DNA of 35,408 bases from Micavibrio_C sp964577255 (GTDB lineage: Bacteria > Pseudomonadota > Alphaproteobacteria > Micavibrionales > Micavibrionaceae), in the NCBI GenBank assembly GCA_964577255.1, contig CAZNYM010000018.1, positions 1-35,408 on the forward strand. Reading direction: 5' to 3'. Below, one piece after another: positions 6,372 through 14,747 of the stretch. A model generated the notes under the pieces. The model saw only the letters and a program-made list of their open reading frames with translations, had not been told where the DNA came from and did not search any database. The translations under genes and the position numbers were made by a program. The stretch's first letter is position 1; each line of letters starts with the position of its first letter.

Positions 6372-8459
6372 TCAGCCGGTCAGCGCCGCCCATTCCTGCT
6401 CGCTCAGCACCTTCACGCCCAGCTCGCGCGCTTTGGCAAGCTTGGAGCCGGCGTCTTCGCCCGCGATCACGAAATCGGTTTTTTTCGAGACGCTGCTTGC
6501 CACCTTCGCGCCCAGCGCCTCGGCGCGGGCCTTGGCTTCGTCGCGGGTCATCGTTTGCAGGGAACCCGTGAACACCACCGTTTTGCCGGCTATGGGGCTG
6601 TCGCCCGCCTGCGGCTGCTCGTAAGCCTTGACCTTCAGTTCGCCCGCGAGATCGTCGAGCATGGCGCGGTTCTGTTTCTCACCGAAGAAGGCGACGATGT
6701 CCTCGGCCACGCTGGGACCGATATCCTCGATGTTCAGAAGATCGGCATAGGCTTCGCCGTCGCGGTCCTGCGCCTGCTCCATCGCCTTACGCAGCGCGGG
6801 CAGCGTACCGTAGGTGGCGGCCAGTTTCTTGGCCGTGGCCTCCCCCACCTGGCGGATGCCCAGGGCATAGATCAGGCGCTCAAGACCGATGGCGCGGCGT
6901 GCCTCGATCGCGGCGAAGAGCTTTTCAACCGATTTCTCGCCCCAGCCCTCGCGCTCCTGCAGCGGCGTCTTCAGTGATTTGTTGATTTTTTCCAAGCGGA
7001 ACAGGGCGGCGGGCGTACGCACGATGTTTTCGTCCCAGAATTCCTGGATGATCTTTTCCCCCAGCCCTTCGATGTCGAACGCGGTGCGGCTGACGAAATG
7101 GCGCAGACGTTCGACCGCCTGCGCGGCGCAGATCAGCCCGCCCGTGCAACGGCGCACAACTTCGCCTTCTTCGCGCACGGCCTTCGACCCGCATACGGGG
7201 CATTTAGCGGGCGCCTTGTAAAGCGGCGGGTTGCCCTTGCGCTTGTCGAGCAGCACCTCGACCACCTGCGGGATCACGTCGCCCGCGCGCTGGATCACCA
7301 CATGGTCGCCCACGCGGATATCCTTGCGGGCGATTTCATCCTCGTTGTGCAGCGTGGCGTTCGACACGATGACGCCGCCCACGCCGATCGGCTCGAGCCG
7401 CGCCACGGGCGTGAGCGCGCCGGTGCGCCCCACCTGGATGTCGATGGCGTTGACGATGGTGACCGCCCGTTCGGCCGGGAATTTATGCGCGGTGGCCCAG
7501 CGCGGCGCGCGCGAAACGAAGCCCAGGCGCTCCTGCCAGCCTATATCGTCGACCTTGTACACCACCCCGTCGATTTCAAAATCAAGATCGGGGCGCAGCG
7601 CCATCACTTTTTTGTAATAGGCCAGAATATCGTCCAGCGTCCGGCATAACTTGACCGGTTCCGCCTCGGCGAAGCCCCATTCCTTGAGTTTCCTGCGGAT
7701 ACCGGCCTGCGTGTCCGCCACAGCGGCACTGGTTTGCCCGAGCGCGTAACCGAAGAAATGCAACGGGCGTGCGGAGGAGATTTTCGGATCGAGCTGGCGC
7801 ACGCTGCCCGCCGCCGCGTTGCGGGGATTGGCGAACAGCGGCTTGCCCGCTTCCTGCTGGCGCTCGTTAAGCTTCATGAAATCGCGGCGGCGCATGTAAA
7901 TCTCGCCGCGCACTTCCAGAATGTCTGGCGCCGCGCCCTTCAGAGTCTTGGGCACATCGGTAATGGTCATGACATTGGCGGTGATGTCCTCGCCTTCCTC
8001 CCCGTCGCCGCGCGTGGCGGCCTGGACGAATTTTCCCTTTTCGTAGCGCAGGGAGCAGGACAGGCCGTCGATCTTGGGTTCGGCCACGAGAGCAATCTCT
8101 CGGTCCCCGGGCAAATTCAGAAAACGCCGGATGCGATCGAGGAAATCAGCGACATCCTGATCGTCGAACGCGTTGGCAAGCGACAGCATGGGCACACTGT
8201 GGCGCACTTTTTTAAAGCCGCCCGCCGCTTTGGCCCCCACGGTCTGCGAGGGGCTGTCGGGCGTAACAAAATCAGGATGCGCGGCCTCGAGCGCCTCAAG
8301 CTCGCGGCGCAGCGCATCATATTCGGCATCCGATATGGCGGGCTTGTCCTTCTGATAATAAAGCCGGTCGTGTTCGCGGATCTGCCTGACCAGCGCCGCG
8401 TGGCGGTCGCGCGCGTCCTGATCCTTGAACAGAGAGGGGCCGGTCTTTTTTGCGTTCAT
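6372..8459 (-). CDS. ligA: NAD-dependent DNA ligase
   Basis: A 695-residue LigA, the replicative ligase that seals nicks using NAD. Visible domains in order: Ia domain with YYxxDxPxISDAEYD (34-48), the adenylation motif K129-I-D-G132, the OB fold, a four-cysteine zinc finger (CPxCGS ... CxxxLxC), helix-hairpin-helix repeats, and a C-terminal BRCT domain from about 617. I place the start at the ATG at 8459, since a longer in-frame reading to 8600 only adds residues read from the recN 3' end. That start lies 7 bases past the recN stop, so ligA is probably co-transcribed with recN. No strong ribosome site precedes it. Confidence 0.97.
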   Translation of the reverse strand: MNAKKTGPSLFKDQDARDRHAALVRQIREHDRLYYQKDKPAISDAEYDALRRELEALEAAHPDFVTPDSPSQTVGAKAAGGFKKVRHSVPMLSLANAFDDQDVADFLDRIRRFLNLPGDREIALVAEPKIDGLSCSLRYEKGKFVQAATRGDGEEGEDITANVMTITDVPKTLKGAAPDILEVRGEIYMRRRDFMKLNERQQEAGKPLFANPRNAAAGSVRQLDPKISSARPLHFFGYALGQTSAAVADTQAGIRRKLKEWGFAEAEPVKLCRTLDDILAYYKKVMALRPDLDFEIDGVVYKVDDIGWQERLGFVSRAPRWATAHKFPAERAVTIVNAIDIQVGRTGALTPVARLEPIGVGGVIVSNATLHNEDEIARKDIRVGDHVVIQRAGDVIPQVVEVLLDKRKGNPPLYKAPAKCPVCGSKAVREEGEVVRRCTGGLICAAQAVERLRHFVSRTAFDIEGLGEKIIQEFWDENIVRTPAALFRLEKINKSLKTPLQEREGWGEKSVEKLFAAIEARRAIGLERLIYALGIRQVGEATAKKLAATYGTLPALRKAMEQAQDRDGEAYADLLNIEDIGPSVAEDIVAFFGEKQNRAMLDDLAGELKVKAYEQPQAGDSPIAGKTVVFTGSLQTMTRDEAKARAEALGAKVASSVSKKTDFVIAGEDAGSKLAKARELGVKVLSEQEWAALTG

Positions 8460-8466
8460 TTGAAAA

Positions 8467-10128
8467 TCAGCTACCCGTTTCCAGCAGCTTCCCGGCGGCG
8501 GCACGCGCTTCGCGCGTAATCTCGGCGCCCGAAAGCATGCGTGCGATTTCCTCGCGGCGCATATCAAGGCCTTCAAGCGGCATGACCGTGGTGCGGACAT
8601 CCTTCTGGCCCTGCTTCATGACGATCAGATGATGGCCGGCGCGGGCCGCCACCTGGGGCGCATGCGTTACCACCAGCACCTGGCGCTTTTTCGCAAGCCG
8701 CGCCAGACGTTCGCCCACAGCGCTGGCGGTCGCGCCGCCTATGCCGGTGTCGACTTCATCAAAGACCAGAGTCTGCGCCGTGCCTACTTCGGCCATGACG
8801 ACCTTGAGCGCCAGCATGAAACGCGCCATTTCCCCACCCGAGGCGATTTTATGCAATGGCCCCGGCTCCGCTCCCGGATTGGTCGCCACCATGAACTGCA
8901 CCCGGTCCATGCCGCCCGGGCCCCATTGGTCCTCGGGCAGCGTTTCCACCAGCGTTGAAAAACGCGCCTTGTCGAGTTTGAGGGGTGCCAGTTCCTTCAT
9001 CACCAGCGCGTCAAGTTCTTCGGCGGCTTTGCGGCGCTGCACCTGCAGGGTACGTGCTTCCACTTCCCAGTCTTTGCGCGCCTTGATGACAGCGCTTGAA
9101 AGCCCGGCCAGAATATCATCCTGCCGGGTGATGAGGGAGAGCGTCCGGCTCATGTCCTCAAAACACGCCACCAGATCGTCCGGCGTACAGTGATACTTGC
9201 GCGCCAGACCGCGCAAGGCATAAAGTCGGTCTTCGATCTCTTCCGCCGAAGCGCCGCCTTCATCCAGAAGATTCATGGCCGTCTGCACGGCGCCTATCGC
9301 TTCCTGCAGTTCCTGCCCCGCGCGCGCAAGCGCGTTGATCGCCCCACCCAGATCGCGCGGCGATTTGTCGGCGATGCCTTCCAGCAGGCGGCTTGCGCGC
9401 CCGATCGCCATTTCCGCGCCGTCATCGCCGCTGATGTAATCCCAGGATTTATCGAACGCTTCCTTCAGCCGCGCGCCATGCTTCATCACCTCGCGGCGGA
9501 TCAGAAGCTGTTCCTCTTCTCCGGCGTGCGGCGCAAGCTCTTCCAGCTCCTTCACGGCATGGCGCAGATATTCTTCGTCGGCCTTGGCCCTGGCGGCGGC
9601 GGCCACCGCGTCGTCGTAGGCGGTGCGCGCATCCTTCCACGCCTGCCAGAGCGCCGCAATCTTCTTATCCGTCACGCCCGCGTAACCATCGAGCAAGGCG
9701 CGGTGCGTGGCGGGATCGAGCAACCCGACCGTATCGAACTGCCCATGCACCTCGACCAGAAGCAGGCCCACCTGACGCAGCAGGCCAATGCTGACCGGCT
9801 GGTCGTTTATGAAAGCGCGCGAGCGCCCGTCGGCGCCGATGATTCGCCGCAGCACCAAAGGCATCTCCGCATCCAGCCCCTGCTCTTTAAGAAGCGCGAA
9901 AGCGGGATGAGCGGAAGGCAGCGAGAATTCAGCCGTCACCTGCGCCTGGTCCGCGCCCTTGCGCACGATGCCGGAATCGGCCCGCGCGCCAAGCGCCATG
10001 CCGAGCGAGTCGAGCAGGATCGATTTGCCCGCGCCTGTTTCGCCCGTCAGAGTGGAAAACCCGGGCGCGAAATCGATGCTGAGCTGATCGATCAGCACGA
10101 CGTTTTTGATGTGCAGAGCCTGCAGCAT
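8467..10128 (-). CDS. recN: DNA repair protein RecN
   Basis: A 553-residue SMC-like ATPase for double-strand break repair. The Walker A motif GETGAGKS is at 29-36, a long coiled coil occupies the centre (about 150-370), and the ABC signature IASGGEMARFMLALK and Walker B VFDEVDTGIGG are near the C-terminus. The ATG at 10128 follows a GGGGA ribosome site and gives the standard start M-L-x-x-L-x-I-K-N. An in-frame reading to 10230 is less likely. I see no clear alphaproteobacterial SOS box (GTTC-N7-GTTC) in the 160 bases upstream. It is the first gene of a recN-ligA transcript. Confidence 0.97.
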   Translation of the reverse strand: MLQALHIKNVVLIDQLSIDFAPGFSTLTGETGAGKSILLDSLGMALGARADSGIVRKGADQAQVTAEFSLPSAHPAFALLKEQGLDAEMPLVLRRIIGADGRSRAFINDQPVSIGLLRQVGLLLVEVHGQFDTVGLLDPATHRALLDGYAGVTDKKIAALWQAWKDARTAYDDAVAAAARAKADEEYLRHAVKELEELAPHAGEEEQLLIRREVMKHGARLKEAFDKSWDYISGDDGAEMAIGRASRLLEGIADKSPRDLGGAINALARAGQELQEAIGAVQTAMNLLDEGGASAEEIEDRLYALRGLARKYHCTPDDLVACFEDMSRTLSLITRQDDILAGLSSAVIKARKDWEVEARTLQVQRRKAAEELDALVMKELAPLKLDKARFSTLVETLPEDQWGPGGMDRVQFMVATNPGAEPGPLHKIASGGEMARFMLALKVVMAEVGTAQTLVFDEVDTGIGGATASAVGERLARLAKKRQVLVVTHAPQVAARAGHHLIVMKQGQKDVRTTVMPLEGLDMRREEIARMLSGAEITREARAAAGKLLETGS

Positions 10129-10243
10129 GCGTTCCCCAAGCGTGACTGAATATTCAGGAAATATAGGAGAAACCGCGCTTTTCCACACCTGTCCGCGCCG
10201 CGATTTCCACGGTTTTTCCGGATTATGCACTGCCGGTTATTTT

Positions 10244-10272
10244 TTGACATAACCTTAGAGAGTATGTAGACT
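10244..10272 (+). promoter_or_regulatory. sigma-70-like promoter for the small ORF at 10298
   Basis: A perfect TTGACA (10244-10249) is followed after 17 bases by TAGACT (10267-10272), which matches the -10 consensus at four positions. Transcription would begin about 18 bases before the small ORF, just upstream of its GTGAGGAG ribosome site. Confidence 0.55.
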
Positions 10273-10297
10273 GGCCGAAACTTGTGAGGAGAGCGCC

Positions 10298-10447
10298 ATG
10301 AACCTGAACCCGCTGCGTCTGCTTTCGCGCATTTTCGACCGAGTCATCGACCGAGTCATCGACCGCGCCATCGATCCCGGCGAGGTTCTGCGCGCGCCCC
10401 TCGAAAAACAGGCCACGCCGCAGCGCGGGAAGCCTACTCTGGTTTGA
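10298..10447 (+). CDS. small protein, 49 residues, with tandem DR[VA]I repeat
   Basis: An ATG at 10298 follows GTGAGGAGA (about 7 bases away) and the promoter at 10244-10272, and the frame runs 49 codons to TGA. Residues 9-26 form a helix-like stretch with three four-residue repeats (DRVI, DRVI, DRAI) that places Val/Ile on one face and Asp/Arg on the other, so it may be an amphipathic membrane-surface helix. The remainder is polar and proline-containing. It is convergent with bamD and overlaps its 3' end by 14 bases. I recognise no family. The promoter and ribosome site are the reason to call it; a regulatory transcript with no functional peptide is the main alternative. Confidence 0.55.
   Translation: MNLNPLRLLSRIFDRVIDRVIDRAIDPGEVLRAPLEKQATPQRGKPTLV
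10337..10372 (+). repeat. three tandem copies of a 12-bp unit
   Basis: GACCGAGTCATC occurs twice in exact succession (10337-10348, 10349-10360), followed by a degenerate third copy (10361-10372) with two differences. The unit length keeps the reading frame of the small ORF. Both exact copies contain GAGTC, a GANTC site of the type methylated by CcrM in alphaproteobacteria. Confidence 0.85.
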
Positions 10448-11252
10448 ACAGGGAATTGACGGTCCGGTCGACCCACGACTGGCTGTCGATAATCTGTTGC
10501 CGCTGCTGGGGATCGAGCAGCCCGTATGCGTCCTGATACCACGTACTGCCCGGATAGTTATAGCCCAGAACCGCCGCCACCCGCGTCGCTTCGTCCTTCA
10601 GCCCGAGCGTCATGTAAATTTCTACCAGCCGGTGCAACGCCTCGGGCACGTGCATGGTGGTCTGGTAATCGCGCACCACCGCCAGGAAGCGGTTCATGGC
10701 CGCGTTGGTCTGGCCGCGGTTGAGGTAATAGCGCCCGATCTCCATTTCCTTGCCGGCCAGGTGATCACGCGCCAGATCGCGCTTGAGCGCAGCATCGCGT
10801 GCGTAGGAACTCTGGGGAAAGCGGTTGATCAGGCTTTCAAGCGCGTCCAGCGCCTGGCGCGTCATATCCTGGTCGCGGGCAACATCGCTGATCTGCTCGT
10901 AATAGGACAGCGCCTTCAGGTAAATGGCGTAATCGACATCCTTGTTGCCCGGATGAAGCTCGATGAAACGGTCGAGCGCCATGATCGCTTCGTCGTAACG
11001 CGTGCGCTGGTAATAAGAGTAAGCGGCCATCAGTTCGGCCTGCGTCGCCCACTGTGAATAAGGATGCTGGCGACCGACTTCCTCGAACAGCTTGGCGGCG
11101 GTGTCGTATTCTTTCTTTTCCAGGGCGTCGGCGGCCTGGTTGTAAAGCACTTCGACCGGACGATCCTCGATCGCCTCCTCGGCGCCGTCGCCGGAACAGG
11201 CGGCAAGCGAAAGGGCGGCAGCAAAAACCAGCGTGGTGCGTCTGATGCTCAT
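10434..11252 (-). CDS. bamD: outer membrane assembly lipoprotein BamD
   Basis: A 272-residue lipoprotein, part of the BAM machine that inserts beta-barrel proteins into the outer membrane. The signal peptide ends in a lipobox LAAC with the lipidated C19. The body is made of TPR helices: LYNQAADALEKKEYDTAAKLFEEV, AAYSYYQRTRYDEAI and later repeats, with conserved family features such as HPGNxDVDYA and FPxSxYAxDA. I start it at the ATG at 11252, which gives a proper signal peptide; an upstream in-frame ATG at 11324 would bury it. Length fits the family (about 245-290). comF lies 90 bases upstream on the same strand and may share the transcript. Confidence 0.95.
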   Translation of the reverse strand: MSIRRTTLVFAAALSLAACSGDGAEEAIEDRPVEVLYNQAADALEKKEYDTAAKLFEEVGRQHPYSQWATQAELMAAYSYYQRTRYDEAIMALDRFIELHPGNKDVDYAIYLKALSYYEQISDVARDQDMTRQALDALESLINRFPQSSYARDAALKRDLARDHLAGKEMEIGRYYLNRGQTNAAMNRFLAVVRDYQTTMHVPEALHRLVEIYMTLGLKDEATRVAAVLGYNYPGSTWYQDAYGLLDPQQRQQIIDSQSWVDRTVNSLFKPE

Positions 11253-11342
11253 GATGGGCTTATTGATAGACCGCCCCGCCCGGCAAATAAAGGGGGAGAA
11301 CGCGGGCGCGCGCCGTTTATTCATATGAAAAAGCTTGCGCCG

Positions 11343-12116
11343 CTATTCCTTAAGCGTCCGCACCGCCGTCAGTACCCGCACGGGCCCGGCGCCCGCCGCC
11401 TGCAGCACCCGGGCGCATTCGTTGACCGTGGCGCCTGTCGTAAGCACATCGTCGATCAGCACCACCGCCCGCCCCTGCAGCTGTAAGGTCGCGCCGGGCG
11501 CCAGAGAAAAAGCCTTGCGGACATTTTCCTGCCGCGCGGCGGCCTTCATGCGGCCCTGCGTCGGTGTCGAACGCACACGGCGCAGCAGGCCGGGCGCGTA
11601 TGTCAGGCCCTGCGCCCGCGCCAGGCCCTGCGCCAGCAAAGCCGCCTGATTGTAGCGCCGGCGCAAAAGCCGCCAGCGATGCAGCGGCACCGGCACCATC
11701 AGGGGATCATCGGTCCAGAAATCCTGCCCTGCCTTGATCATCAGCGGCACCAGCGTACGCACGATGTAGGTATGATCGGCGTGCTTGAAGCGCAGAATCA
11801 GATCGCGGCTGTCGTCGTCGTAAACGAAGCTAGCCCGCGCCGCGTCGAAGGCGGGCGGTGTCTGCAGACAGGGCGCGCAGCGCACGGCGTCGCTGCTGTC
11901 GTCGACGGCGAAAGGCAGCGGCACGCCGCAGCCACCGCAAAAAGGCGGCGCGATGAAACGCAGCCGCGCCCAGGCCTGCGGCGCCAGCATGCCCTGCTTT
12001 TCCACCCCTTCGCCCGTGACAGGACATAACGGCGGCAGCAGCCAGTCCAGAAACCGGTCCGCAAAATCATAGGCAATGCCTTGATTTTCTGGGATTTTTC
12101 CCCCGTTATTTGTCAT
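11343..12116 (-). CDS. comF: ComF-family phosphoribosyltransferase-like protein
   Basis: A 257-residue ComF homologue. The N-terminal part has a zinc-ribbon-like set of cysteines (CPVTG, CGGCG, CAPC). The C-terminal half is a PRTase fold with the PRPP-binding loop VVLIDDVLTTGAT from residue 218. Members are tied to DNA uptake in competent bacteria, but in alphaproteobacteria the gene is widespread and its role is unclear. It is divergent from the methyltransferase fusion across a 126-base AT-rich spacer. The start ATG at 12116 lacks a strong ribosome site. Confidence 0.92.
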   Translation of the reverse strand: MTNNGGKIPENQGIAYDFADRFLDWLLPPLCPVTGEGVEKQGMLAPQAWARLRFIAPPFCGGCGVPLPFAVDDSSDAVRCAPCLQTPPAFDAARASFVYDDDSRDLILRFKHADHTYIVRTLVPLMIKAGQDFWTDDPLMVPVPLHRWRLLRRRYNQAALLAQGLARAQGLTYAPGLLRRVRSTPTQGRMKAAARQENVRKAFSLAPGATLQLQGRAVVLIDDVLTTGATVNECARVLQAAGAGPVRVLTAVRTLKE

Positions 12117-12126
12117 ATATTAAACA

Positions 12127-12156
12127 TTGCTAATAGTTCCGAAATTGGTGTATAAA
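12127..12156 (+). promoter_or_regulatory. candidate promoter for the methyltransferase operon
   Basis: TTGCTA (12127-12132) and TATAAA (12151-12156) are separated by 18 bases in the AT-rich comF/methyltransferase spacer. The predicted leader is about 80 bases and ends with an AGGA before the ATG at 12243. Confidence 0.5.
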
Positions 12157-12242
12157 TTTTCATTAAGTGAAAACCGTAAAAAAGGGAAGTTGCCGGCGCT
12201 TTTCCGGTCCTTTCCAGAACCGATCTCAGGACCCTTACGAGA

Positions 12243-14747
12243 ATGCCGGACGCCAAGGTGACAAAACTGAGAGACGGACACCGCAAGGCCCTGGGGCTTG
12301 CCAATCCCGCTCAGGATAAACCCCTCGATCCCGCGCTCGAACGCTACTACAAACGACACGAACTTCTGCGCGGTCTTTCCTCGTCCACCATCCGCAAGGC
12401 CTGGTTCACCATGGCGCACCTGCTGCTCCAGCCGGGCGCACGCGTGGCCGACATGGGATCGAACGACGGCGCCATGACCTACGCCATGGCGGCGCTGAAC
12501 CCGCAGATCGAATTTATCGGCATCGACATCGACCGGAAAAAGGTCAGCGAGTCCAAGCAGAAATGGAAGCTGCCCAATCTTGATTTTCAACTGGGCGACA
12601 TCGCCCGCAACGCCGGGCTGAAAGACAACAGCCTGGATGCCATCATCAATTCCTTCATACTGCACGAAGTCTACTCAAGCTCGCGGTATCACGACCGCCC
12701 GGTGGTCAACACCATCGAACAGCATTTCGACCTGCTGAAGCCCGAAGGATTGATGTTCGTACGCGACCACGCCCTGCAGCAGAACGCCGAGTACGTGCTG
12801 CTTGAAATGCCGGACCGGCGCAGCCAAGGGCTTGAGATCGAACAATTGTCCGAGCCCGACCTGTTGCTGTGGTATTCCGAGCACGCCCGCCCGCGCGAGG
12901 ATCCGGGATCGCACGGATTTTTCGTCGAGGAGCTGCCGCCCCGTTTCCCGCAGACGCGCCTTTTCCGCCTGCCGTACAAATGGGCCTACGAATTCATCGT
13001 CCGCAAGGACAACCGTGCCCGCCTGAAGGAAGAGCTGCTGAAGGAATATTCCTTCTTCACCGAGCGCGACTTCCGCAAACACATGCGGGCCATGGGTGCA
13101 CGCGTGGTTTACAGCACGCCGCACTGGGACGAAGCTATCATCCGCGAGCGCTATGACGGGCATTTCCGCCTGTACGGCGACGACGGCACGCCTTTGCCGC
13201 CTCCGCCCACCAGCTTCCTGATCGTGGCACAGAAGATGGGCGAGCGCCGCAGCCTGGTTCTGCAGGAACGCCGCCCGGCCCACAAGGCCAACCCCGGACG
13301 CGTGCGCATCACCGCGATGCGCAATGAAATCACGGGCAAGATTGTCGATGTCGTCAGCCGCGACGCCGATAACATCGACATCATCCCTTACCGCATCACG
13401 CCCGAGGGGTTGCTCAACGTCTTCGTTCATGAAGGGATTCCACGCGGCATCGTCAACTCGGTGCCGCGCTCGGGCCGCAATCTGGACGGGCGCGGCTGGT
13501 CCGGGCACATGACCGAAGCCATCAGTATGCCCGGCCATGTCGTGCGCGACATTCCGGCGGACAATTTCGCCAAGGTGACGCTGTTCGCCCGCGACCATCT
13601 GGGCCTGAAGCCCACGATCGGATCGAAGCTCGAACCCGGGCCTTTCTTCTATCCGGCCCCCGAATATATCGACGAGCGCATCGAGACGCGTTACCTCAAT
13701 GTCGAGGCACGGGACGTCAATCTGTTCATGCCGCGCCACACGCCCGAGGATATCCGCGGCTTCACTACCACCGGCCGTATCCGCGAAGTGAGCGCGCAAA
13801 GCGTGCTCGACGCCATGTCGGTGGGCATCATCCCGAATGCGCGCCTGGAACAGCAGATTTTCGCGCTCTATGAAATGCTGGGCATGAAGGCCGAATTCTG
13901 GAACGACTGCCCCCTGGTGCTGGCCGAGGACGACGCCGCCGACGTCATCGATCTCAAGGATGTGGCCCGGCGCAAATCGGGGCGCGACAGCCGCTACAAG
14001 AACATCAAGGGCACGACCGGCCACCTGCGCACCATCCAGTCGATTTTCGTCGACGAGGGCTGGGTCGAGGGTAGTTCGGCGGGCTTGGCTTCGCGCGACA
14101 TGGAATTCGTGATCTCCGACGAAAACACGGTGAACAAGGCCGTTGTCCTGCCGTTGACGCGCGATCTGTCGGGCGAGGTGCTGGGCGGTTTCATTCTTGA
14201 GCATCTGCCGATCCCGCAGCGTTACACCGGCAACGGCCTGACGGTCTCTGCCCCCAGCTTCGTGCTGCCGCGCGAGATCACAAACCTAGAGATGGCGCGG
14301 CGCTACCTGGCGGAAAAATTCGAAGTGCCTGTGCACAACATCGCCCGCATGGGCGAAAGCTTTTACCTGCATACCGGCCTCACGCCCGAGCGCATCTTCC
14401 CCTTCGTCGTCACCGGCGTGCCTAAAGGCTTCATGCTGCCCATACACGGCGCCACCAATTACGCGCCGCTGTCCAAGCTGGGTAAACTGCTGTGGTGGGA
14501 TAAGAATACTTCTTTTATGCGTGTTGTAGCTTATGCTTATCGCCGCTTCTGCGACGACGGGCAATTCACAATCCGCTATGACTTTGACTCCCAGCCGATG
14601 GGCAACCCCGACACGCCCGTTGCAACCGTGGCCGAAGACCTGCGCGGCGTGACGGCGACGGAAACGCCGCTGCCCCCGCGCCCGGCCAAGGACGAAAAGC
14701 CGGAAAAATCCGGCAAGGAAAACAAAAAGCGTCTGGATCCCCGTTGA
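12243..14747 (+). CDS. 834-residue protein: N-terminal SAM methyltransferase plus large unknown C-terminal region
   Basis: Residues about 50-200 form a class I SAM-dependent methyltransferase: motif I VADMGSNDGAMTY, FIGIDID (acidic end of beta 2), LGDI, and DAIINSFILHE as motif IV. The following 600 residues match nothing I can name with confidence. They contain two separated beta-rich blocks, around residues 350-430 and 630-700, whose wording (IPRGI; LEHLPIPQRYTGN with a following LPRE) loosely recalls Nudix-fold proteins, but no complete Nudix box is visible. The last 30 residues are a Lys/Glu/Pro-rich tail. There is no signal peptide or membrane segment. The TGA overlaps the TTG start of the next methyltransferase, so the two are made together. 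Function is unknown; the methyltransferase domain itself is well supported. Confidence 0.85.
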   Translation: MPDAKVTKLRDGHRKALGLANPAQDKPLDPALERYYKRHELLRGLSSSTIRKAWFTMAHLLLQPGARVADMGSNDGAMTYAMAALNPQIEFIGIDIDRKKVSESKQKWKLPNLDFQLGDIARNAGLKDNSLDAIINSFILHEVYSSSRYHDRPVVNTIEQHFDLLKPEGLMFVRDHALQQNAEYVLLEMPDRRSQGLEIEQLSEPDLLLWYSEHARPREDPGSHGFFVEELPPRFPQTRLFRLPYKWAYEFIVRKDNRARLKEELLKEYSFFTERDFRKHMRAMGARVVYSTPHWDEAIIRERYDGHFRLYGDDGTPLPPPPTSFLIVAQKMGERRSLVLQERRPAHKANPGRVRITAMRNEITGKIVDVVSRDADNIDIIPYRITPEGLLNVFVHEGIPRGIVNSVPRSGRNLDGRGWSGHMTEAISMPGHVVRDIPADNFAKVTLFARDHLGLKPTIGSKLEPGPFFYPAPEYIDERIETRYLNVEARDVNLFMPRHTPEDIRGFTTTGRIREVSAQSVLDAMSVGIIPNARLEQQIFALYEMLGMKAEFWNDCPLVLAEDDAADVIDLKDVARRKSGRDSRYKNIKGTTGHLRTIQSIFVDEGWVEGSSAGLASRDMEFVISDENTVNKAVVLPLTRDLSGEVLGGFILEHLPIPQRYTGNGLTVSAPSFVLPREITNLEMARRYLAEKFEVPVHNIARMGESFYLHTGLTPERIFPFVVTGVPKGFMLPIHGATNYAPLSKLGKLLWWDKNTSFMRVVAYAYRRFCDDGQFTIRYDFDSQPMGNPDTPVATVAEDLRGVTATETPLPPRPAKDEKPEKSGKENKKRLDPR

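Noticed and set aside
8460..8600. Longer N-terminus for LigA
   Set aside because: The extra 47 residues are read out of frame from the recN 3' end, and LigA proteins begin close to the ATG at 8459.
12675..14204. Long antisense frame (about 509 codons) inside the methyltransferase fusion
   Set aside because: GC-rich genes often leave one antisense frame open. The product is His/Asp/Ala-rich without motifs, while the sense strand has methyltransferase motifs and coupling to the next gene.
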